Below are positions 24,242-34,551 of a stretch of 64,000 bases of DNA, piece by piece. The translations under genes and the position numbers were made by a program. Source of the DNA: Pseudogymnoascus destructans. Its lineage: Eukaryota > Ascomycota > Leotiomycetes > Thelebolales > Thelebolaceae. The stretch covers positions 186,001-250,000 of the forward strand of contig NW_020167542.1 in the NCBI RefSeq assembly GCF_001641265.1. Direction: 5' to 3'. Within the stretch, counting starts at the first letter, position 1. The number at the start of each line of letters is the position of its first letter. A model generated the notes under the pieces. It made no database searches. It was not told the origin of the DNA and saw only the letters and a program-made list of their open reading frames with translations.

Positions 24242-25034
24242 GCGCTATAGATATTGGGCAGGCAATTGCAGAATCGACTACCATTTCCAGTTGTCTGGTA
24301 GAGTACGTGTGGGTTCAAACACAGCTGGTATATTGGGCGCCAGCGCCGTTTGCAGCTGGAATCAATTTTGTGAGGAGCGCAGCCATGTATATAGAATCAC
24401 TGGCTGAACGGCGCAGATGGCGTTTCATTTCTTCACGTCATTTCCAGGGCCTTTCACAAGCAATGATCAAATCGTCCTGCCCGCCTTCGTAGGCAGAATA
24501 CTCCAGTATCTTATATTTCCGTGCCTGGCAAAGTCTAATCTTGGGGATACTTGCTACATTGATGCCTGTATCTACCTTCGTAAACATTGTGATCAAACCG
24601 TATCGACAGCGGGTGGTAGTTTACTTCCAATATTCCATGTGCCTATACAGAAGTATAAGGGTGTCGAGGTGAGCAGGTCGAAGTACGCACCTTGAAGCGT
24701 AGCCCGCCATGGCCAATGCACGGATAAGACAGGAGTACCCTAGCCGAGTGATGTCGTCTTCACAACACACCAATACAGATTGCGAACACAACTTGTCGCA
24801 ACTCAACAGCCTAGTTATGTGAATAAGGACACGTCGAACCGTACATACAGGCATCTCTCCGAAATGTATTAATCGGCCGCGCCCGCGTTTCCCTTCGAGG
24901 AGCAATATCCTACCAAACTAAGGCGGACATTGAACTCCTTCCATGGATCGAACAACCTGGCTCGCCTTGATGAGAGTGAGGCCCTGAGTTATCCGAGTCT
25001 TCACAGTACCCCGCAACTCCGCAGCTAGTTCATT
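24242..25034. other. Intergenic region between YPT7 and the SLC35F-type transporter
   Basis: About 790 bp. Short open frames on both strands show no family resemblance and look like chance. No repeat was seen. Confidence 0.4.
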
Positions 25035-26566
25035 ATGGCTTCGCGAGACCAGCCCGCATCGTTGCCAAGCGTGGCAGATACGTATGAAGTTGAACACTTC
25101 AGCCATAGGGCGTCAGAGGAACATCTCGAGCGCTCCGTGCCTGAAGAATCAAGCCCGAAAGTTTCTGGTTTCAGAGCTAGTACAGGACTACAGAATGTGG
25201 CTCGTCGAACACTAGGCATTATCCTACTTCTGATAACCGTTATATTGTGGACCGTCTCAAATTTCCTCGCGAGCGTGAGTGGTTCAGCTAGGCTTCAAAG
25301 ATTGTGCCGACTAATTGCCTTTAGTATATCTTCGCGGATAACACATATTCGAAACCATACTTCGTGACATACTTTAACACGGCGTTTTTTGCCATTTCGT
25401 TAATCCCGATCCTATCGAGAGTCGCCCATCAACAGGGATTCCGTGAAATAAAAACGTCGTCGGTCTCATTCTTCCGTCACTTTCGCAGAGGCCAATACTG
25501 CCATGAACAACATATAGACGAAGATGGTGGGCAGCTGGATCTTGACGGGCACTCTGCAGCGCCATTATTGCAAGGCGATGCTTTGGGAACTTCCAGCACT
25601 GGCGGATCGGTTCTAGATGCAGGAGAGACGCAGAATGCCGTCCTCACCTTAAGTGAGACCGCTGTGCTAAGCTTGGAATTTTGCTTTCTCTGGTTTCTCG
25701 CGAACTATTTCGTTGCGGCTTGCCTTGAATATACGAGCGTTGCAAGCTCAACTATTCTCACATCCACAAGCAGCATATGGACGCTTATCTTCGGCGCGCT
25801 CCTCAAGGTTGAAAAGTTCACCATCAACAAACTTGTTGGTGTGCTCGCGTGTCTAACTGGTATCATAATGATATCCATGGTAGACTTGTCTGGGAGCAAT
25901 GATGGCAACCGTGGCAAGTTTCCACACAAGTCCCAGAGAGAGATCGCTATAGGTAAGAACATTTCGATTTACCCACCCCTAGTACTTTTAGGAGAATAAT
26001 CCTAATATTGCAAGCAGGAGACATCCTTGCTTTCAGCTCAGCTGTGTTGTACGGAGCGTACTCTGTGGTTATGAAGAAACGAGTCCAGAACGAGGACCGT
26101 GTGAATATGCCGCTCTTCTTTGGGCTGGTTGGCTTATTCAACGTAATTTTACTCTGGCCAGGATTTGTTATCCTGCATTTTACTGGGGTTGAGACGTTCG
26201 AACTTCCCCCGACAGGCAAGATTTGGACAATTATTGTGGTAATTATCCCCAGACATCCATGCCGTGATATGTTTTATAATGCGAGCAACGGCAATATATG
26301 AGGTCCGAGCTGACAACAAACAGTTAAATACAGTGTCGTCTTTTGTTAGCGACTACTCGTGGGCCTATGCGATGCTCCTTACAACTCCACTGGTGGTCAC
26401 CGTCGGACTGTCGTTGACTATCCCCCTATCCTTGGTTGGGCAGATGATCATTAGTTCGCAGTATTCAAGCGGGTTATATTGGGTGGGAGCATTCGTCATG
26501 GTTCTTTCGTTCCTTTTCATTAACCATGAGAGCCAGGAAAAAGATGAAGAGGACGCGACAGCATAG
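25035..26566 (+). CDS. SLC35F/EamA-type multipass transporter of the drug/metabolite superfamily
   Basis: Exons 25035-25274, 25325-25952, 26018-26238 and 26324-26566 give 443 residues. The protein resembles the fungal relatives of SLC35F5 and yeast YML018C/THI74, probably in a vacuolar or other internal membrane. A soluble N-terminus of about 60 residues precedes helix 1 (LGIILLLITVILWTVSNFL). There are about ten hydrophobic segments. Conserved blocks are FLANYFVAACLEYTSVASST, the following LTSTSSIWTLIFG, AFSSAVLYGAYSVVMKKRV, FVSDYSWAYAMLLTTPLVVT and VGLSLTIPLSL. The polar loop at about residues 120-190 is longer than usual for an EamA protein. The substrate cannot be told from sequence. The last acceptor (26323) was picked because it gives the conserved SSFVSDY start. 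Confidence 0.87.
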
Positions 26567-26997
26567 CAGGAGAAATACCCCAGATATTGAGATTTAGAGC
26601 ATTTGAGAGTATATGATATGGCGCCAGGAGCTGGACCCGGCGGGGCGTCAACGGAAGTGGCCAAGCTTCCGAATTGCATTTGATGGGATGCTTTGTAGTT
26701 GCAGAATTATAGAGCAATGAAGGTTTATGGAAGCAAAGTATGTACGTACATTAGAGGCGTGACATGGAGACCCAGCCACATGCTAGTCATGGTATTCAAT
26801 AAGAGATGTGGTTCTTAAAACCTATATGAATGAATAAACCGTTGTGATTCAAGAACTTATAATGAAGGCGGAAAACTGCCTAGATATTCATATAACTATA
26901 TGCTGGCATAAAATTTATTGCCCCGACATTCCCCTGGTACAAAACAATGTAACCATTACACCAACCCGTAGGATGTTGTTCTCTGCTTTGATCTAAT
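26567..26997. other. Convergent intergenic region between transporter and SPB1
   Basis: 431 bp between two stop codons, AT-rich, presumably 3' UTRs. No gene or repeat was recognised. Confidence 0.45.
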
Positions 26998-29765
26998 TTA
27001 CTTCCTCTTAGCTGCTCGCTTCAACCCACGAGTATCCTTCTTCATCCTGGCATCCACCATCTTGTAACGACCCTTTACACCTCTTGGTCGTCCAGCAATA
27101 CCACCTCTACCGCCACCAGCAACAACCACCTTCACCTGGGTCTTCGGCTTCTTCTTCGCCGCATTGCTCATGAGCTTGGTGATGCTCGAAGCCTTCTCCT
27201 TCTCGGTCATACCCTCCTCGTCGTTGAGCAAGGCGGACTTCTTGCGCAGCTTCTCCAGACGTTGTGCTGCATGGAACTTCTTACGGTCCTTTGCTTCTCG
27301 GACCTTCTTTATAGGTCGAGCATTCATAGCCCTCAGCTTCTCCTTGATAGCAGCAGCTCCTGCGGCTGAAATGGGGCGATGCGGCTTGTCATGCTTTCCC
27401 TCGTCATCCAAGAACCACTCTGGCAGGCCATCGCGGTCTTTGAAAGCATACTTGTTGAAACCTTCGTCGATGAGATCATAGCTAGACTTCTGTCCTGAAG
27501 CGATCTGCTGGGCAAGCGTCATGGCTTCCGCAGTAATAATGTCAATATCTACTGATGTTAGCTTAACGTAATTTTGATTCGGGGCTGAGAAATTACCAAG
27601 TTTGCCATTCTTAAGCGGCTGCCCCTGATCTTGCCATTGTGCGTCTCTGCTATCCCGCTTAACCACTTCGAATCCGTCTTCACTATCCGAGTCTGACTCT
27701 TCGAAACCGTTCGATGTTGGGACGCTTTGTTTGGATTTTGGCGCTTTCTTAACTTCAGCTCGTTTGCTTTCAGCCAGATCTTCCAAGTCGTCCAAACCAG
27801 CAGCTAGTTCCTGCTCGTCTTCCTCGTCATCGGCTTCTGATTCTTCCTCCACAACACCACCGATATCTTTGAAGATATCTTGATCGAAGAATTGCGCGGC
27901 TCGTTTTGAAAGTCCATTGGGTTTCTGCTGCTCGTTGTCGAGATCCGTAATGAGAGATTTGGTCACCGGTGCTCCTTCATCATCGGAGGATTCGTCACTG
28001 CTGTCGTGTTCTAACTTCTCGTCATCGCTAGCGTTATCGGCAGAGAATCCCTCCCAATCTCCGTCTTCATATTCTTTCCTGTTCTTCTTCGCTCTGAATT
28101 TTGCGTCCGATTCCGATTTGCGATCTTGGTATTGGTCGTACATCGAATCCAGGTATCGATCCAGTTGATCTTGCTCCACATCACTCTCCTCCTCCTCTTC
28201 ACGCAAGAAAACACCATTTTCACCTCCTTGCCGCGCCTCCGCCTCCGTTAGAATAGCCATTTTCCCCTTTGAAATCTTGTCCACGGCGCCAGCCTTATCA
28301 ACTGATTTCAGCGCAAACATCGAGCCCTCTCCATTCGGGCCAGCCTGTTCAAGACCAATCTCAGTTGGTGCTGTCATGTGCAACTGCATTCTAGTGATTT
28401 CCTTTTGCTTCTTTTCATTCTCACGTCGACGCTCCCTCTTTTTCCTCGCCGTCTCCTTTGCACTTAATTGTTGGAGATCCTCTTGTATGCGTAGCTCCTC
28501 GTCCATAGGTTCCACTTCAGCAACTTCCTCGCTAGCTGCTTCCGCTGCAATGCTCTTCTTCGTAGCAAATCCAAACTTCTCCCGAACCTTGAGACGCCAC
28601 TTGAGCAGATTTCGGAATTCTTTTCGGCCCAAAACGCGGAGATCCTTGCAACAATCTCTAATTTCCTCTATTGTCTCCGGCATCTTGTCCAGAGCTGCAA
28701 GAGCAACGTCGCCATTTGGTGGTTGGTCGAAACTAAATCGGTTGAGACTTCCGAGCATAGCAATCGGGTCGGTAGTTTGGATAAATTCGCTGGCGGGAAC
28801 CTCCTTGAACTGAGTGTAGTTACCCTCCTCGTAACCGTCACGCTTCCTCTTCTTGATCTCCGGGTTGAAAACCTTAGCCTCGTTATTTGGCGTAGGATCT
28901 GCTAGCTCCGCAAAGACAAATTTTGGATCCAGGAATTTGGGATCGATCCGTTTCGGGGCCTTGAAACCTTGACACACAACGAAGATTTCGGCGGAAACAT
29001 TACGGGACGATGGGGGTTTGGTAGCTTCGACTTTCGTGAACAGCTGGTTGAAAACCCACAGTAAACTGTTGTAGTCCTTGGATCTGAAAACCTTCGTAAC
29101 AAATGTTCCGCCTTCGACAAGGAATTCCGTGGCAAGTTTCATGGATTGAAGAGCTAATTCTGCCTGGTTGAAAGAATCCTGTACCCAGGCAGTACCAACG
29201 TTGGGCGCACCATCGTGCAAAACTGTGTCTGCCTTCCATGTCTTGAAATGGGATCGAATTGTCGCGCGACATTTATCAGTCGTAATATCGCCTTGGAATG
29301 TAATGACTCGAGGAATAGTTTTGATGGGCGACAGATCAACTCCAACGATGAGACTGTTCACCGGCATACACTCTGCTGCTACTTGAGACCAAGACTATAA
29401 ACCATTAGCAAAATTCGTAGACTAAGGTAGGATGTAAGGACTTACTCCAGGCGCGGCGCAAAGATCCAGCAAAACTTTACTCTTTTCAAGGAAGCCATAC
29501 TTCTTATTGAGCTGAATGAGCTTGAAAGCGGCACGGGCACGGTATCCTGAAGATATTGATTAGAAAAATGGCCAAGTAATGTTTTGCAGCAGCAGTAAAA
29601 ACATTGCCGCCTCAAAACTCGTATAATTCGACAATGGTATTACCTTTCTCCTGCGATGATAATTAGCTCCGTAAACTTGAGGCAACGAGGGAGGGAAGAG
29701 CTTACTTTTGCCAATTTATACCATTTATCCAAACGGCCTTTGCCGTGCTTCTTCTGAATACCCAT
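26998..29765 (-). CDS. SPB1: SPB1, AdoMet-dependent rRNA 2'-O-methyltransferase of the 60S pathway
   Basis: SPB1 (human FTSJ3) is a nucleolar enzyme that 2'-O-methylates the A-loop of 25S rRNA and is needed for 60S assembly. Exons on the minus strand: 29706-29765, 29644-29650, 29446-29546 and 26998-29394, about 854 residues (yeast 841). The FtsJ fold is clear: MGIQKKHGKGRLDKWYKLAK, then EKGYRARAAFKL, VLLDLCAAPGSWSQVAAE, ADTVLHDGAPNVG, TFVTKVFRSKDYNSLLWVF and KPPSSRNVSAEIFVVCQGFK. The middle is acidic (many DE/SD runs). The C-terminal Spb1 domain ends in a very basic tail (RGLKRAAKRK). The second exon is a 7-nt microexon (GAGAAAG), and without it the conserved K-EKGYRAR junction is lost. Head to head with CDT2. 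Confidence 0.95.
29644..29650 (-). other. SPB1: 7-nt microexon of SPB1
   Basis: GAGAAAG lies between acceptor CAG (29651-29653) and donor GTA (29641-29643). It restores the conserved LAK-EKGYRARAAF junction in phase. Confidence 0.85.
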
Positions 29766-30181
29766 GGCGGCGTATTCGTCGGGTAAGAGGCACAGTTGAG
29801 ATTCGTCGGGGGAGTGGTTTGGTGGGATATCACAACCTCAAATAAAAGGTACATGGGCAATGAAGAAAAAACGAAATGTCCAACGTCTTCCGAGCGGATT
29901 AATATGTAGCCGAGAACCTTTTTCTATGCGGGATGTGGGGAAGATAAGATAAGATAACTTTACGCGTAAAGCTGTTCGCGTTAAGAAGCTTCTACGCGTA
30001 GCACTTAGCAATTAGGGGACCCTGCGCGTCTTGGATTCATGTTTGAAATCGCCTCCAATCACCTCCACCAGCCCGACCTCTCCTTGTCCTCGACGATACT
30101 GAAGAGTAATATATCGCCCATCTCGAATATACAAAGGAGCTTTATCCACAACACAAAAACGAAAGAAGCAGACTCCGCACA
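29766..30181. promoter_or_regulatory. Divergent SPB1-CDT2 promoter with two palindromic MCB sites and a GATA cluster
   Basis: 416 bp between divergent starts. ACGCGT (MluI cell-cycle box core, bound by MBF) occurs twice. One copy is inside the perfect 14-bp palindrome CTTTACGCGTAAAG (29958-29971); the other is inside CTACGCGTAG (29992-30001). A further TTCGCG lies at 29975-29980. Three tandem GATAA motifs (29943-29957) abut the first site. The two boxes are about 180 and 215 bp upstream of the CDT2 start. In fission yeast cdt2 is an MBF target, which fits. Confidence 0.6.
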
Positions 30182-32367
30182 ATGGCGCCTCAAGGGGAGA
30201 GCTCGAAAGAGAAACGACTGACATCAATAACGCCTCGAAAGTTTACTCGGTTCTTTACTCCAAGATCCCATGGCCCAAGTGCAGCTGGATCATTGAGGAG
30301 GATTCTCTTTGATGTCACCGCACCGGCGAACAATCGAAGGGGGGTGCAGTCAAGTCCTATCAGACCACTCAATACGATTGCGGACCAAGAGAATAGCCCA
30401 ATTTCATTTACTCGCGATATGAAGAGGCGCAAACTTCTACATACTCCTGAGCCGACCTTGGCAGAGAAAAGCTCTCCTTGTGACGACCCATTCAGCAGCT
30501 ATGCCGGGGACATGACCCCGGAATATGGCCTTTCTTCTAGTTTTGCCGCCGAGGGCTTTGAAAGATCCACCTGCGAACTATCCACGCATCCAGACTGCGG
30601 CGACGATACTCCCAGGTGTACAGTTAGTGAGGAGCCAAGTACTGGGCGCTATGCATTACCAATCCGAAGGTTGGCTTCACGAGGACTGGCAGGCAACTTG
30701 CTCCGCTCACGGCATTGTTCAATACCCTCCCGCCGCCATGACACTAGTTCTCCTATTTCTAGTATGAAATCCAACCTTCCATGCGAATGCAAGCTAATTT
30801 TATGTTTAGACTGGCAAGATGAAACTGCACCATTCTATTCTCGCCCTGAAGACACACATTTCTGCAGTAGTATTGAGGGACCCGACCGTTGCATACCTTT
30901 TTGTGTAGCAAGCTGCAACAGTATGTGCCGCTCGATTACCTATATTTCACCTGCTAACCCTCTTGATTAGCAAACTCCTTAATGGCTGTCGGTGATGAGG
31001 AAGGCCGCATACGGATACTAGAATCTGCAAAGGGGAGCCAACCTGCTTTCAAAGACATATATGTTTCCTTCCGGCCGCACTCCAATGCCATCATCGACAT
31101 GTGTTTCTCCCAAGATGACTCCCTCATCGCAACCGCCTCCGGCGACCAAACCTCCAGAGTAATCGACATGGCCACCCAAACAACAATATCAGTACTCAGC
31201 AATCACACCGCCTCCCTCAAACAAGTCCGCTTCCAACCAGGCGCAGCCAACAACAGCGTCCTCGCAACATCCAGCCGAGACGGCAGCGTCCAGATCTGGG
31301 ATCTCCGATGCAAAGGCATGGAAGGCCCAGTTCAAAGCATCCAAATTCCCCTCGACCCCCTCGACAACCCCCTCCAACCCTCCCCTCCCTCCAGATTAAA
31401 CTACGGCGCCGTGATTAACAGCATCTACCAAGCCCACGCCCCCTCCCGCTCCCTACCCCCCCTCACCTCCACCGACGGCCCAACCCGCGGCGAGATCCCC
31501 GGGCGCGCCGGCGATGTCTCCGTCACAGCGCTCACTTTCCTTCCAGCAGGGCACGAACACCTCCTCCTCACGGCCTCCGAATCAAACGCCACCGTCAAAC
31601 TGTGGGACATCCGCTCGCTCCAGCGCCCCCGTCGTCCTCCAACTGCCATATCCTCCACCGCATTACCGCGGAGCCACAGCCAGTGGCGGCACTTCGGTGT
31701 CAGCTCGCTGAACATCAGCGGCGATGGAAGTAGGCTGTACTCCTTATGCAAGGATAATACCGTGTACGCCTACTCGATGGCGCATCTCATTCTCGGGCGC
31801 GCACCGGATCTGGCATCGAGGAATCCGCCGAGGAGACATGCGTTGGCGAGGGAGCAGGAGGGGCTGGGGCCGCTTTATGGGTTTAGACATAAGAAACTGC
31901 ATGTTACGTCTTTCTATGTTAAGTCGGCCCTTCGCGAGGCGAGGGAGGGGAAGAAAGAGATGCTAGCGGTGGGAAGTAGTGATGGGTGTACCATCTTGTT
32001 TCCTACTGATGAGCGGTACCATCGCCGTGGGGGTGCTGCTCCTAGTTCCGCGGCGGTTGATACCGAGTCCGATGATGGGCAACCGCAACTCCCGCTTCTG
32101 CGGACACAGAGCGAAGCCCCTAGAGTCGCGGATGATATCCCTATCTACACCAACGGAACGCCGCTTGTGCGCGGACATGATAGGGAGGTGGGCGCGCTGA
32201 CGTGGACAGCGGGGGGTGAGCTGGTTACTGTTGGGGATGATTTCTTGGTGAGGTGCTGGAGGGAGGGGGAGGGGGCGAGGGATTTGAGGATGGGTGGGGA
32301 GGAGGGGGGAAGGAGATGGGGGGCGGGGTGGGCGGATGTGGAGGGGAGTTATGATGATGATGAGTAG
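30182..32367 (+). CDS. CDT2: CDT2/DTL-type WD40 substrate receptor of the CRL4 ubiquitin ligase
   Basis: CDT2 recruits PCNA-bound proteins such as Cdt1 to CUL4-DDB1 for destruction during S phase. Exons 30182-30761, 30810-30920 and 30971-32367 give 695 residues. The N-terminal about 190 residues are Ser/Arg-rich and contain ITPRKFTRFFTPR (residues 16-28), which looks like a degenerate PCNA-interacting motif. The WD40 propeller follows: SLMAVGDEEGRIRILE, MCFSQDDSLIATASGDQ, VLATSSRDGSVQIWDLR, TASESNATVKLWDIR, DGSRLYSLCKDNTVYAY, MLAVGSSDGCTILFPTDERY and GGELVTVGDDFLVRCWR. The first intron (30762-30809) is 48 nt with no in-frame stop, so retention would add 16 residues. The C-terminus is Gly-rich and acidic, and the codons near 32200-32360 are purine-skewed. 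Confidence 0.88.
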
Positions 32368-34551
32368 TAGGGGTTGGATTTATAGCGATTACTATGGTGG
32401 TAGTGGTGGTGATGGTGATGGTGATGGTAAATTTTAATTAATAGATTAATAGATACCCCGTTGATGCTCGTTCTTCTTTGTGGTGGGAGGGGGATAGGGG
32501 TTGATTCGTGATTCTGGTTTTATTGAGTGGTATGCCCCTTACAACTAACCGCTCTCAAACAACGCTGACTATCCTGGAAAATGAGGCAAGAACAGAAGTA
32601 TATCCCCGAGTAAGCCATCTATCAAACCCAATATACAACCCTCCCCAAAGCCTCACCCCAAACCTCAATCCACCCACCAAAGCCCACTCCCAAACCTATC
32701 ACTACCAAATTTACCTACCACCTCACTCCCTCGCCAACGCTCTCCGTACCACCAACCCTCACCACCCGTCCATCCTCTCAGTCGCCCCTCGCCCCTTACA
32801 GCATACATACACCTGCCGCCACCCGTCCACCCGCCCGTAACCGTCCTCGTCCCCCCCGACGCGGCCCAAAGACGGGCCTATTTCCCCCAAACAAAGACAA
32901 AGGATCAAAATAGTTCTACTGTTATACGGGACTTTGGTGCTTTCACCGGGGTGTCGATGGCTTACCATGTCCGTCTCCCGAGCAAACCGTGGCGAGGGGG
33001 TTAAGGCTGAGGGCATTGGGACAAAGGATGGGTTTGGGTGGGATTAGGATGGGCTGGGCTATGGGAATTCCAACCCCCCCATCTCCTCCCTACTGCCGAT
33101 AAAATGCAACACATACACCCCTGGCCAGACGTGCCTATCCATGTATCTACCGCCAACACCGGGGGACAGCGGGGTGTGGGGTCGACGGGGTCAGGGCGGC
33201 ATGGGAGGAGTTACAGTATACATAGTACCCCTAGCGGTGAACGAAACAGCTTTCCCCATCCCCCCAGCGCCGCCCGCCGCCCCGTCCCGTTTTCCCCATA
33301 ACTCAATTGACCCCAAACAGGCTGAATCTCACCTCACCTCGGCTCGGTGTAAAAAAAAAAACGGGGCGGGGGATGCATGGGGATGCACGCCCACCCCGTT
33401 TTGCGTACGTACCACACCAGCAAGGACAGGTATCTACGGTTAGCTGCATGCTACTAGCCGCATGATGGATCGGACTGCTGGGGAACAGAGCGAAGGTTAC
33501 AAACAGGGAGAGGGAGTTGCACAAAAACTGTGATGTGAGGTGAGTGAGGTAGGTGATGGCGGCCTAGGTCCCGAAAATACATAATTTGACACTACACATC
33601 CATACGGTGCATACAAGGTGCCTGCCTGCATAGTACATTACACAACGTACATGCAAACCAAAGCACAGGCAAGGGTTCTCACATTCTCGCCCTGGCTCAC
33701 AGCTCACCGCCCCCATTTCAACTTTTTAACACCAAAACATAGCAGCACAACATCACATTTCTTCTGCATCTAGTCAGGTGTGAGAGGGGAAAACCGCATG
33801 CTTAAGATTCCCCCAAAAAAAAACTATCAAATGCTCTCAAGGCACAAACGATCCACTATCTTTACACTAGGACATCCCCTCGAATCCCTGACCAAACAGC
33901 GCATAGCAGCATAGCAAGCCCATCCATCCATGCCAGGTACCAAACAACGCAGTAACAACGCAGAAACTTGACGCACAGCAAAAAAGCTGGTTAGGAAAAG
34001 GATAATATACGAACAAGGTATCTGAAAAAGCAAAATCGACGACAAAGAATCGACCAAGAGGAGATGAATAGAGAGACGGAAGAAACAAGAGGCCATTAAT
34101 TATAGTACCCAGCCCCAACCCCCACCCCCAAACGCAAAATCCAGAAACCAGTAAGCAGTAGGGCATCAAACCGTACATAGCTGGAACCAGCCAAATATGT
34201 GCGAGATATTAATAGCCGGAAAGAGGTAATTCGAGAAGGCGTAATTTCCCCCATATAATTCCCCACCCCCAGAAGCCTGTCCTTTGTATAGCCCCAAAAA
34301 ACCCCAGGGAAAAAACCAAAACGATGCCAGAAAACGCGCAAGATATATGACCGCTGTATGCAAGAACGACAAGAGGAAAGGGAGATTTCAACGGGCTTTC
34401 CCATTCCAAGCCAGCCCTAGGCACACCCCAGGACCGCTTGTTTGATCCCCAGAATACCCCAGACCCCGCTCCTTTGCCCCACCTGAAATTTGTGAAAAGC
34501 ACTTCTAGTTCCAACAGAGAGATGATAGGAAATGACGAGGAAAATAGGAAA
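32368..34551. other. 2.2-kb convergent intergenic region
   Basis: It begins with a GGTGATGGTGATGG-type microsatellite (32396-32427). Unstructured sequence follows, with a C/A-rich tract (32640-32830), an A11 run near 33350, and a pyrimidine/purine-skewed section (33800-34400). Short open frames here are low-complexity and match no family I know. It could hold long 3' UTRs or non-coding RNA, but nothing supports a gene. Confidence 0.4.

Noticed and set aside
24144..24695. Small plus-strand genes after YPT7
   Set aside because: These frames overlap the last YPT7 exon or are composed of unconserved sequence with no splice context.
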